Of a stretch of 64,000 nucleotides of DNA, positions 9,341-20,287 are shown piece after piece (position 1 is the stretch's first letter; each line of letters starts with the position of its first letter). Where the stretch lies: assembly GCA_037501455.1 (NCBI GenBank), contig CM074861.1, positions 98,123,001 through 98,187,000 on the forward strand. The letters run 5' to 3'. Position numbers and translations under genes: made by a program. The notes below the pieces were generated by a model that ran no database searches, was not told the DNA's origin, and saw only the letters and a list, made by a program, of their open reading frames with translations. The DNA is from Lantana camara (Eukaryota; Streptophyta; Magnoliopsida; Lamiales; Verbenaceae).

Positions 9341-12300
9341 ATGTTTCCTTCACTCAGAGCGGGAAATAATGAGGAACTCGAGTTCAAGTGGGTTAAGAAA
9401 AAGGATGTCCAACTTTACGAATCATTTACATTTGATGGGCTGGATTACTCTTTATATGATTGTGTATACCTGATGGAGAAGGGTAAACCCCATCCCTATA
9501 TTGGGAAGATTATTGGGATCTGGGAAAATGCTGATAAGTCCAAGCAGATAAATGTTCAGTGGTTTCTCCGGCCTTCAGAAATTAGTCAGTATCTTGGAGA
9601 TGCAGCGGTGCAGGAGAATGAACTTTTTCTTGCTTCAGGTCATGGTGTTGGTCTTGCAAATATCAACGCTCTGGTAATTGTGGGGGAAATTTTCTTGCTC
9701 AATACTCACTTCAAGATGTATTTCTGTTCTAATGAATTTTCAATTTTATATACAAGTTGCAAATTGGGGTAGCAGCCTAGCAGCTTTTTTTTTTTTCTGT
9801 GTTTATTAAGTTGCAAGTATGTATATATATATATATTTTTTGTTTTCAAAAGTATATGATTATATATTATAGGACAAGAACATCAAAATGATTACTTAGA
9901 AGTACTTAGAAGTGACTGCTGTAATCTTTGGTGCCACTAGTTTCTGGTAAAGAATTCTCCATGATATATAATTGATGAATTATACCATGAATCTTGGAAG
10001 CAAAATTTTGACTGCTACTTGTAATTGGCAGTAGGTTTGAGAAAGTATTTGAAGTTGTGTTTCAAGGTTAGGAACGTGTCATATCTGTTTGGAATGTAGA
10101 TCATTTTTCATAGAGTTGACGAATTACTATTGTGGCAAGAGTTTCTTCACATTGAAAAGAATTAACTTGGGCTTTCTCTATGTCCATAATTCAATTAGGA
10201 AGCAATAGGTGGCAAGTGCAATGTTGTTTGCACTTCTACGGATAGCAGAAATCCACAACCTTCACCTAAGGAACTTATGATGGCTGATTATGTCTTTTAT
10301 CGGATTTTTGATGTCGAAAAATTACAGATATCAGATCAGATTGGTGATATAGTTGGTGAGCTTCAAGGTTAGTTGCTTCGTGTTTTACGTTCTGCTTCAG
10401 TTTTATTGGGTTTGCGTATAGTCTTTGGTTGTTTCTCATTGTTTATGGATGTCGCTATACTTGTTCATACACTTATGCCTTGTTTTTTTCTCTTTTCATT
10501 GTTATAGTTGAGTATGTCTTTAACAGAAAGGACAATAAAAAGAATCCCATTAATCAAAATCTTGATCAAAACCGCGAGTATGACGCGAAAAATGTTACCG
10601 AATCTGAACAAGCAGAGAAGCTTGCAAGTGGGAAAAATCTTGAACAATTGGAAAGTCCAGGTCCAGATGAAAATTGCGATCAAAGAATTGAAAAACAATT
10701 TACACATCCAAAGCAGCAAGATCAAGCAGGAAAGGCAAGTTTACTGGGAGAGGCTGATGAAGTATCTTTGATGAAGGAATTGGAACCTGGAGAGGAATGT
10801 TCTCCTGGCGTTGATGTGCTTTCTGTTAAAGACAAAGGTATGTGCACCATAGATAAAGAATGCACTGAGAGTGCCAAAAGTGTCGGTTGCCAGTTTAATG
10901 ATGAGAAAGACATTGGTAAAGCCATAAACTCTCCTGCCGAGCAGATTAGAGTTAAAAAGACGGGGACATCTGTGCGGGTATCTAATGAATTGAAGGATAC
11001 ACCTTCAGAAAGGTCGAAACTCAATGGTATAGGCACATCATCCCAGGATAGTGGTAGAAACATAGCTCAAAATTCACCTCTTACTGTTAATGATACAACA
11101 CCTAACGCACAACCAAAGCGCCTTGTTATTTGTGCTCTTTCAGCTGATGCACAACCAAATGTTAAACTTGGTAAGGACCAAAATCTTAGGTCAGCGGTAG
11201 ATGTGAAACTGGCCAAAAATTCTGGTTCTTCAAATGAAAAGCTTTCAAAAACAAAATTTTCCATTTCTAAAAGAAACCTTTATTCCGGATGTGTTGGGAA
11301 TGGGATTGAAAACAAGGTAGAATCAAATAAAAATTTGGAAACGTTAGGTGAAGGCGTGGATGTAGAAATATCAAACCTTGGAAATGCCAAAAATGTTGGT
11401 AATCAGAAGGATTTTAGCAGCGCTGAAAGTTCAATCCGTTTTGGAGAAAGGTCATCCATCGGCAATGTTTCTTCACCAAATGAACCATCAAGTTCTACGT
11501 GCAAGAAGGATTTTGATGAACCAGGACAAGCAACAAAATTTGTTAAAGACTCAACTTCCTTAACAAAAAAGGTTTCAAAGAAAATTGATCATTCTAGAGG
11601 GGATTCAATTGCCAAACTTAATAATAGTCATGGGAAGGACGATGAAACATTACTTGAAGATGTGGAGGAGAGGACTCCAAAGAAAGCAAAACATGAGAAG
11701 CTTAAGACATCAAGCCACGGCGATGAAGTTAATGGCAAAAAGTATGAGGAAGCTGGTGTAACTAAAGCAAGAAATCCACGAATCATGAGTCTTGATGAGG
11801 ATGTAGTAAAGGAGAGGACTCAAAAGAAAGCAAACTGCGAAGGCTCCAAGATATCAAGATGTGATGATAAAATTAATGGTGACAAGATGAAGGAAATTAG
11901 TGAAAGCAAAAGGAAGAATTTATTCATCACGAGTAATGATAATGTAAAATCAAGCCCCTTAAAGAAGGCTAAGAGGCTTGATGAGGGACCTTCTAAGGAA
12001 TGCTCTGACATGACGTGCAAGGCTGTGGATCGAAGCTTGTCTAAGTTGCGCATTCCAATGTCTAATAAAGTTGAAGGCAAAACATTTGAAGTCACACGTC
12101 GCCCCTCGGTAAGTAGAACCATTGGCACTCTAACTTTCTTGAAATTTGTGGGACTTCTTGTGGCTTCACTTTTTATGAAAATAGAACATGTTTCATCTAA
12201 TTATGTTCAAGCATGAAAATCAAATTATTTGCTTTGGATTTACATGGTGTCATTGGCCAAGTATGGTGTATGGTGATTGGTTGAAGACTTTCTTTGGATA

Positions 12301-15300
12301 TAATAAGACTTACATTTTGGAGGAATAGATGGTTGAAGGGTAAAGAGCTTATCTATAAGGTGAATAGGAGTTTTTAGTTATAAAAGTAAACTAATACTTT
12401 GTAGTTGTCAAATTATGCATTATCTACGTGGCAAAGCGTGGGAGGCTAGATCCATGTTGGAAAAGGAAGGATTTTGGCCATCTAGTATTTCGCTTTGAAG
12501 CTCTAATCTTTCATAATGCCAAGTGTCCTGGTTCTATTTTGAGTTCTATTGGTACAAGGGATGCATAAATATGCCATATGATAGATAATATTGGCTTTGC
12601 ATCGAGCTCACCACAAACCTACACAAGTTTTATGGTAATTTATTTTAGAACCTTGTTTTCACTCTTCATATTAAGGGATGACCAATGTTCTATGGAAGTG
12701 CATGGTCTAAGGTAATGTGTATTGGTTGGAGAAATGGGTGGCGTATACTAGCTTGTTTGGTCTTATTAACTATTGGAAAATTCTACCCCAAACCTAGTTT
12801 GACCTAAACATAAAAACTTATATGACAATTGTATTACATTTGTTATTTGATTGGTGACTTGGTCTAAAATTTGCACCAATCATAAATCTAGTTAAAACAC
12901 TCGCTCCCTCAACCAAAGTGAGCTAGAATTTCCCTTAATTGTTGCACTATTGTCGGATAGGTTAGTAGAAAAGGTTCCAACTATGGTGCATTCTTTCTAA
13001 GCATTGAGGGTAGACTTAAAAACCTCCTAAGGCCTATTGTTGTTATGACTTTATATGTGATTCTTTGCAATGACCTTATATCCGGCGGTTACATGGGTCA
13101 TTTTATAAGCTTCATATTGGAACAACGGGATGGATTGTGGTGTATTATAGATGTGAAAAGGTATGGGCACAAATGGGATCTAATGTGATGAGGATTCGAT
13201 AGGGATCAAGCCCTAATTTTTGCGATTATTGGATGAAAACATGCTATTGTTGATATAGTTTGTGGTTGTCGACAATGAGTACGTAGACTTGGGGTTGGCA
13301 AGTCCTTCTTGGTTGCTAGAACGCCCCAACTTGATACACATACTCAGGGGTTGAAGGGAGTGAGTGCTAGTATAAAGATTAGTTTTCTTTTTTTAATAAC
13401 TTTTCACACATGCACACACATCCCAATGGGACTCGAACCCGTGACCTAACGGTTCACAAGTGCACATGTGCACATGCTTACCACTGAGCTATCTACTTGC
13501 CCCCCAAGTATAAAGATTAGTTGTTATATGCCAAAATGACTTATTAGTTGAAGGTTTAAGATGCAAATTACTCTCGGTGATATGGCAAGAACAACTTAGA
13601 CTGTCTTTATGGATGTGAATAGCATGTTTGGCCACTTTTTCATCCTAAAGCTTCTATTTTTAATCCTACATGCTTCAATAATTATTTTGGAAACTAAGAT
13701 TTTATATGAAAAATGCTAATAAGCATCTTATTTTCGAACTCTTGCATTTAGTCCAAATTTAGTTTGGTAAAATTCACCTTTAATGTGCATTTTGGTTGGT
13801 TTGCAGGAAAAGAAATGCAAGTGGTTGGGGGAATTGGTGAGTTTCCTTCTCATGTTTTTTACATATTTAGATTCAAATGTTCCGCGTATAAGTTGGGATA
13901 TCATATTATTTCCAAATTCAACTTCAATATAACCTTTACATGTTTTGCTCTAGTGACTCGTGTTGAGAAACAATGGTGGTGCATGCAAACGTTATGTCTT
14001 TCATGATAACAAATTAAAGTGGTCTTTACGTGTTGGTGATAATAGGCCATTATGTAGTTATTACTTCTCATCAAGAAAAATGTCTGAGTGCCCTTGTGTT
14101 TATAAATTTTTATAAAAACCATTTGTAAATTAATAAATGAGGGAAAACCCCTACCCTAGAAGCATTCATGCTGTCCAACATATACATGCTTAGTTTATGT
14201 TTGATGCTTGCTTCTCATAGGGAAAAATGTTCTTGTGTTTTTTTACATATATATAAAACCCGTATGTAAATTAATACCTTTCAGAGAAAACCCTATCATT
14301 CTAGAGTTTGATGCTTGCTTCTCATAGGGAAAAATGTTCTTGTGTTTTATTTACATATATAAAACCCGTATGCAAATTAATACCTTGGAGAAAACCCTAT
14401 CATTCTAGAATAGACGGAGTCAAACATACTTACGCTTGTTTCACCTTGCCATTTTTTTTTATACTTTTGACCATTTTGTAGGTGGTTTTTTACTCGAATT
14501 CCTTTGAAAGAGAAAATATGGGCATTTGAGTCAAAAACACCTACTAAGTGGTTAAATATCGTAACTAGCTGTAAACGCCCACCAAATGCATGTGCGTTCA
14601 ACGCCTTTAAGATAGACTCTTTTTGGCCGGGTTTTCATTCACACAATGTTTTTCTTGCGTTGTGTCAATTTACATAGAAGCTGTATGCATATTTATAATG
14701 ATAAAGGGGTTTGATGCAACTTTGCTAAATCGGGGTGGGGGGTGGTTAGTACTTCCCTAGTTCCCTTTCTCATAAAAGTGACACATTGAAGCTAGGGGTA
14801 TATAAAGTGGATCTACCACGTGTTAGTGGGGCATATTGCTAATCATGCTTAAGATATCTCATAAGCTCCTATTTCTTAGAACTTTCTTTTAGGAGTTTAT
14901 CAGATGTGTCTCGTTTTAAAAGTAAGTCTATAAATTGTTTTGGATAAATAAGAGCAAGGATAATAGCAATGGTGATGTTGTTTAATTTGGTCTAGAAGAA
15001 TTTGTTAGGATCTTAAAAGTAAGTTGTCAACTCCGTACTTTTTCCTAATGAAGTAACTTTTTATTTTTACAAGCTTATATAAACTCTTCCCAAAATATTA
15101 AAAACACTTTACGGCATGTCTCCATACTTTTTCCTAACGTAATAACTTTTTACTTTTACGGCTTATATAAACTCCTTCCCGAAATATTAAAAAACACTTT
15201 ACGGCATGTTATAAGTTGTAAAACATTTTGTTTCTATCATCAATCTAGGGAGAGATCTCTTATAATTGCATTTTTTGCATTCTATTCTGAATTCTTTCTG

Positions 15301-16685
15301 TGTCCAGCCATGGGAGGAAAACATGAAGAGTGCTTATGGTGAACAACGGGTAGTTTTATTCCAGAATCTGGATCCCAGATATACTTCAAGAGATGTAGAG
15401 GTAAAAAAAAGTACCCCATTAAGCTATTATCTTGTTCAAGAAATGTGCAATATCACTATTTGGTTGCTTCACATAAATGTTTGTGATTGGCTCTTTTGAT
15501 ATAAGCATTTGCTTCTACGAGTTCCTGATGTCATTTGACCGGGAAAAAGAAATCCACATTTATGGACTTTCGTCATAATATTGCATATAGTGAAATCTGG
15601 ATTGATAGATTCATTTTTCTTACCCTACGCACCCGGCCTTTTCTATTATTCATTAATCTCATCTTCTTTTTCTTGGATTTATGAAGTCGCATGTCCGAGT
15701 TGAGGTTTAATAAACATTTCAGTCTGTTTTTCTCCTGTTCTGACGTATCACAGGATTAGCATGTACTTCTCTAACGATGATGATGACATGTTGCTGCAGG
15801 ATATAATTTGGCATGCATTTCAGGAGTATGGCACTGCTAGAATGGTGCAGCCTGCTGCAATTTCAACTCGAAACTCTGGTACTTGATTAACACAGTTTTT
15901 GCATTATGTAATCAGTGTTTTGGCGGACACAATGCATATAGTTAGCCTTTTCTTCTTTCCCTTGTGTTTTTTACTTACTATGATTCTATTTCCAGGTCAA
16001 GCCTTTTTTATTTTAAAAAACCAGAAAGCTGTGAGACACATCGTGGAAAAATTGGATACCGGATGCTTGATGCTACCCAACAATAGGCACGTGTGCATTC
16101 AATCATTTCAATATTACAACAAAATGCTAATATTCATAGAACCATTCCTTATTGATGGCAGGCCGCTGGTAGTCACTACTGAATTTGATCTCCAATTGCC
16201 CGGATCCAGCCGAAAGAAGTTTGTCGGTCATTTGTCTATTGATAAAGTTAGACGTCAAGAGCAAATGGAAAATGTATGTTCGTTAACCGCTCTTCTATTA
16301 CAAATAGACGCATTATTATCAATGCCACATTTTTGGGGTAAAGGAGAAAAACTGTTACCACTCTTTGTTATTAACCCTTCCCTTTCCTTCTCTTTCTCCT
16401 TTCGAATTGTGTAGAAAGACGCGATTTGCACTTCCCATTACGCCCAGGATAACACGCTTGAATACGACATGGCTATGGAGTGGATCTTACTGTATTGCAA
16501 ATCTGATGAGTGCTGGAAAAGGCTTTGCGAGGTGAACTAAGCTCTTGTGTCGCTCCAACAAATATATTCTTACAATGTCCTTTGAATCGTTGATTTCTGA
16601 CACATTGATTTGTTTTCCTTTACTGTCTTATTAGCAACAAAGGAAGGAGCGAAGGAAGCTCGCGGCTCATCTCAAATCGAGATGA
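9341..16685 (+). CDS. ASI1: BAH and RRM domain protein, ASI1/IBM2/SG1-like
   Basis: Ten coding exons close in phase: 9341-9673, 10199-10367, 10508-12108, 13807-13836, 15308-15400, 15800-15878, 15996-16086, 16162-16273, 16415-16531, 16635-16685, giving 891 aa. Residues about 20-167 form a BAH domain (..DYSLYDCVYL, GKIIGIWEN, VQWFLRP..ELFLASG, DYVFYRIFDV). Exon 3 is a long Ser/Lys/Asp-rich linker with repeated ERTPKKAK-like basic clusters. Residues about 722-805 form an RRM (VVLFQNLDP, AFFILKNQKAV). The C-terminus ends in a basic helix. In Arabidopsis, ASI1/IBM2 binds RNA from genes with heterochromatic long introns and promotes distal polyadenylation with EDM2 and AIPP1; this gene's function is inferred from that family. 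Intron 3 (about 1.7 kb) holds a SINE and intron 4 is about 1.5 kb. The start is the first ATG before the BAH domain. Confidence 0.85.
12109..13806 (+). other. Intron 3 of the ASI1-like gene
   Basis: The donor is TCG|GTAAGT and the acceptor TTGCAG|GAA. Apart from the SINE at 13385-13506, nothing coding or RNA-like is recognisable; the ORFs here are shadows. At about 1.7 kb it is long for a plant intron. Confidence 0.8.
13385..13506 (-). mobile_element. tRNA-derived SINE in intron 3
   Basis: Flanked by perfect 16-bp direct repeats AGTATAAAGATTAGTT (13369-13384 and 13507-13522). Read on the minus strand it starts GGGGGGCAAGTAGA, has a Pol III A box TAGCTCAGTGGTAAGC (13491-13476) and B box GGGTTCGAGTCCC (13440-13428), and ends in an A-rich tail at 13385-13396. 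It is about 120 bp long and antisense to the host gene. Confidence 0.9.
14064..14410. repeat. Tandem ~105-bp repeat in intron 4
   Basis: Two close copies (about 14200-14306 and 14307-14410) share GATGCTTGCTTCTCATAGGG, AAAATGTTCTTGTGTTTT, AAACCCGTATG.AAATTAATACC and AAAACCCTATCATTCTAGA. A third, more diverged copy precedes them (14064-14157). Non-coding. Confidence 0.8.
15028..15210. repeat. Tandem ~88-bp duplication in intron 4
   Basis: Two copies in direct order share TACTTTTTCCTAA, GTAACTTTTTA.TTTTTAC, TTATATAAACTC and AACACTTTACGGCATGT. They lie just upstream of exon 5 (15308) and show a few substitutions. Confidence 0.8.
16087..16161 (+). other. GC-AG intron 7 of the ASI1-like gene, 75 bp and stop-free
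   Basis: The donor is AATAG|GCACGT and the acceptor ATGGCAG|GCC. Splicing joins LPNN to RPLVV, as in the family's RRM. The intron length is a multiple of three and contains no stop in frame, so unspliced RNA would insert 25 residues in the RRM without a frameshift. Confidence 0.65.
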
Positions 16686-17608
16686 GAGCATCACTTCATC
16701 ATAGTACATTTCAGGGTAAGCAAGGGTCAAACGAATGCATACTTTTTGGAAATTTTGGCCTTCGTATGCACGTACGCTGTACAAATACGACGATAGTTGC
16801 CGTTGCTTCCCTTTTTTGGCATGTATGATGCTCCATTGTTCTCTGTTTTGGAGCCACTTTTCTGCTACTAGCTAACTAGTATTCTTCTCACTTCTCGATC
16901 GAGATGTTTTTGTTAATAACCCTCTCTTTTGAGTCGCTGTAAATACATTTTCGCTCAATATGGTTCACTTGTTAGCCAAGTCGCCAAAATATTTGTTTTT
17001 TCAATTTCAACGCAGAGAAGGGGAAAAAAAGTATATATATATATATATATATAGAGTGTGTGTGTGTTTTAAATCAAAGTTTATTATGAACACGAAATAA
17101 AAGGTATTATAATCTTGAATATGCAACAATTATTTCAGAATTCCACTTCGATTAACTCTTCCCTAATATATTTGCTCAAGAGTTTATTTATCGAGGCTTT
17201 TGTCGATTTTCATTTATTTAGAAAAATGAAAATAATTCGAAAGTTAATAACAAAAGTCAAAAGCACATCCTTGGGTTATTATTGATTCTAATTTTTAACT
17301 TATTTTTATTTAAAATAAATAAAATTTGGTTTTTGGAGTAAAATATTTTGAAAGAGGGAGGTACAAGAACAATTTTTTTCTTCTTCTTCTTCTTGTAGTT
17401 TGCAAATAATCAAATATATATTTGGAATCGAATCTTAGCTCTTCAAACCTTACATATAAAATCTCATGCAAGTTCGTATTAAATTGTATGCATTTGTTAT
17501 GTAAAAGTAAAACTAACAAAATCGCATTCACATTATTTATTTTTTTTTCCAACCGGTCAATGTGATTGTAAGATTTTTTATTCAATCCCACCTTACATAT
17601 AATAAAAT
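16686..17608. other. 3' flank of the ASI1-like gene; intergenic
   Basis: Presumed 3' UTR followed by AT-rich spacer. A (TA)n microsatellite at 17033-17053 runs into a short (GT)n. No gene or element ends are recognised before the MULE at 17609. Confidence 0.7.
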
Positions 17609-17661
17609 GGGTTAATATTTCTTTGCACCCCAACCTTTGGGGTGCGTTGCACTTTGGTACC

Positions 17662-18298
17662 TGACGTGGGCCAATCCGGAATCGCCATGCAAGCGACGCG
17701 TGGACCACTACACGCATGCCACGTGGAGTAAAGGACCGGTCAAAGGTGCCACGCAATTCTCCGAGTAGGTCACCCCAACAACAAATCCTTCGTGAAGGAA
17801 AGTGCTGGCCATTCGACTAGGTCGACTCGACTAGCCTTAGGAATAGTCAAAACACCATCGACTGTACACAAGACAAGTCGACGAGTACTCGACCGTATAG
17901 TTTCTAGGTCGAATTGGGGTCGACCATCGTTGGGGCCCACTCCGCCGTTTCCAGCATTTAATGAGGACAGACAGGCCGTACGGAGCAGGTGACGCATTTA
18001 ATGTACCTGCAGGTTGCACTGTGCAGGTAATCATTACCCCAATAGGTATAAATACCCCCTCCATAAATGCCATTTACACACACAACTACCACATTAAAAG
18101 CGCACAAGTCACTCGATAAGCTCTTAGCCACTCAACACTGACTTGAGCGTCGGAGTGCCGGCAAAGGGAACAACCCACCCAGTCCTTTGTCGGTCCGTAG
18201 CTTACGTTTGTTGCTCCTCCCAGGTCAACTCACAAATTCTAAGTGGTCAAAGTCAACCATTTCGAGACACATCACCAATCCGAAATTCGACGCGATCA
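17662..18298 (+). repeat. 5' LTR (637 bp)
   Basis: Starts TGACGTGGGCC and ends GACGCGATCA. TATAAATA at 18047-18054 is the likely promoter, with transcript start about 30 bp downstream in the ACACACAACTACC region. GTCGAC/AGTCGA palindromes are frequent. Compared with the 3' LTR it lacks 22 bp near 18231. Confidence 0.92.
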
Positions 18299-18343
18299 TT
18301 TTGGCGCAGTCTGTGGGAAACTCGAGCAAGAAGTCGAAGAGTA

Positions 18344-20287
18344 ATGGAGCTACGCAGTCATCGCACCCTGGGAGGTGACGACCACGGTACGGAGGTCCAG
18401 AACAGGGCGGACGGACCGAGTCAAACCCAGGGACGACCTACAGTCGAGAATAGAGCCGCCCCTGTTCCCATGGTCTATGCGACCCCAGATTTGGACGCCT
18501 ACCTCGAAAAATGTCAAGCCGAGGCAGTAGCAACTGCGGCTGAGGGCAGAGCCCCGGTCTTCCCGGAGAAACCTCGGGCAGGCCCGGCCGTCCCACCGCC
18601 GGGGCAGTATTCGTACTACTGCGGGCCTCCCTCGCATTATGGGTATCCACCCCCTCCCAATTGGGGATATCAACCCAGCCCGGTGATTTACCATCAGGAT
18701 CCCTACGGCGTGCCCCCACCACCTGGTCAAAACCAGTGGCAAGGGGCAGGTCGGGGGCCACAACAAACCGAGGTGTTGCCCCAGGACCAGGAGGCCCAGT
18801 CGACACGTCGCCGTGGTAAGCACCCAGTCGATCCCGAACCTCCAGCAGCGAGGTCGAAGTCCAAGAGAAAGGAGGGAGAGCAGGGGACCGCCCGAGGATC
18901 GAGGGATGCGAGAAGATCGAGGAGCCCATCTCACCATGAGGAGGAGCGGCGGCCGAAAAATTCCAGAGTGTTTGACCGTCTAGGGGCTAGGGTCTCCCCT
19001 GAAACCCCCAGGTTATCGAACCGGGGATTCCCAGTTGGACAAAAGGATTTGAGACACCGCCTACCTCGGAGAGGAGATTCTCCCCAGCGATCCCGACAAG
19101 GTAAGACTCCCTCACGGGTCGATGATGACGAGGAGATATCCTACAGCAATCGTTCACCTCCACCCAAGAGGAAGTTGACTCATCAATACCGGAGCTCCCG
19201 CGAAGTACGATCCCCCTTTTGTGAAGAAATTTTGGCAGCCATGGCCGCGGATAAAATGCCCACTAACCTCCCGACATATAACGGCGTGTCCGACCCCGAG
19301 CGACACGTAGATCGGTTTGAAATCGAAATAAGTATGTTCGGCCATTCGCCGGATGTCAGGGCCAAGATCTTCGCCACCACTCTCGTTAAGTCAGCCCAGG
19401 ACTGGTTCTCAAGGCTAGCTCCAAGAAGTATTCGCTCCTACGATGAGTTGGTTGAGCGCTTCATTGCCCACTTCTCTTCCGTGAAGGGCGACAAGCTGCC
19501 GGCCACTTATCTTTACAACATCGTGCAGAGGGAAGACGAGACTCTGAGAGATTTCTTCACTCGATTCTCTCGTACGGCGGTACAAGTTCAGTCCCCAAGC
19601 ATGGATATGGTGATACCAACGATCCACGCAGCTTTGAGGGATAGAGAGTGCGCCCGGCACATTGTCCGGAAGAACCCAGCATCGATATCCAAATTGCTTG
19701 ATATCGCCTCCTCCTGGATGAGGGCGGAAGAGGTCGAGATGGCCCAAAAGGGGGCCTCGGGTCGGAAGTCGGAAACCGTCCGGCCACCCAAAAGCGACCC
19801 CAGGAAAGACATAAAAAGCCGAGTCGACCATCACCCCGGAAGCAGCTCTAAAAAGCATTACACGCCCCTGAACCGGTCGATTGAAGAAATCTATAACGTC
19901 TCCAACAAAAAGCTGTTCAAAAATCCCAAAGCCATAAAGGAAACTCAGAAGACCAGGGATTCGGGGAAGTTCTGCCACTTCCACCGACAGTCGGGACACA
20001 ACACTTCGGAGTGCTTCGCTCTACGGGATGAAATCGAGAGGCTAATCCGAGGAGGAGAGCTCCAAGAATTCGTTAAAAAGCTGGATGAGTTGGCCCTGAG
20101 AGCCGACGACCGAAGTCCTCCTCGATGTAGAGAGGCGAAGCCGCCGACCGAGAGGGATGAACATAACCTCCCCTGCCTCGGTCGAATCGATATGATTGCG
20201 GGAGGGCCAGCCGGGGCGACACAAAAACAGCACGAAAGAGGACCAGGAGAGAAGCCCAAAGAAGCTACTACGGGCCTCACGAGGTGA
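18344..20287 (+). CDS. gag: Tat gag polyprotein
   Basis: A 647-aa frame. The open frame extends upstream into the LTR (18143), but the first ATG after the primer site is at 18344, giving MELRSHRTLGG. The N-terminal 300 residues are Pro/Arg/Ser-rich and low complexity. Residues about 300-450 form a retrotrans_gag domain (LPTYNGVSDPERHVDRFE, QDWFSRL, RFIAHFSS, ETLRDFFTRF). Residues about 540-565 carry CHFHRQSGHNTSECFALRDE, the Cys/His motif typical of Tat gag. It forms the particle shell and binds RNA. The stop TGA at 20285-20287 overlaps the pol ATG by one base (TGATG). No internal stops, so this frame is intact. Confidence 0.88.
   Translation: MELRSHRTLGGDDHGTEVQNRADGPSQTQGRPTVENRAAPVPMVYATPDLDAYLEKCQAEAVATAAEGRAPVFPEKPRAGPAVPPPGQYSYYCGPPSHYGYPPPPNWGYQPSPVIYHQDPYGVPPPPGQNQWQGAGRGPQQTEVLPQDQEAQSTRRRGKHPVDPEPPAARSKSKRKEGEQGTARGSRDARRSRSPSHHEEERRPKNSRVFDRLGARVSPETPRLSNRGFPVGQKDLRHRLPRRGDSPQRSRQGKTPSRVDDDEEISYSNRSPPPKRKLTHQYRSSREVRSPFCEEILAAMAADKMPTNLPTYNGVSDPERHVDRFEIEISMFGHSPDVRAKIFATTLVKSAQDWFSRLAPRSIRSYDELVERFIAHFSSVKGDKLPATYLYNIVQREDETLRDFFTRFSRTAVQVQSPSMDMVIPTIHAALRDRECARHIVRKNPASISKLLDIASSWMRAEEVEMAQKGASGRKSETVRPPKSDPRKDIKSRVDHHPGSSSKKHYTPLNRSIEEIYNVSNKKLFKNPKAIKETQKTRDSGKFCHFHRQSGHNTSECFALRDEIERLIRGGELQEFVKKLDELALRADDRSPPRCREAKPPTERDEHNLPCLGRIDMIAGGPAGATQKQHERGPGEKPKEATTGLTR

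Noticed and set aside
18143..18343. gag start inside the LTR
   Set aside because: The frame is open there but translation would include primer-site sequence; the ATG at 18344 after the primer site is the usual position.
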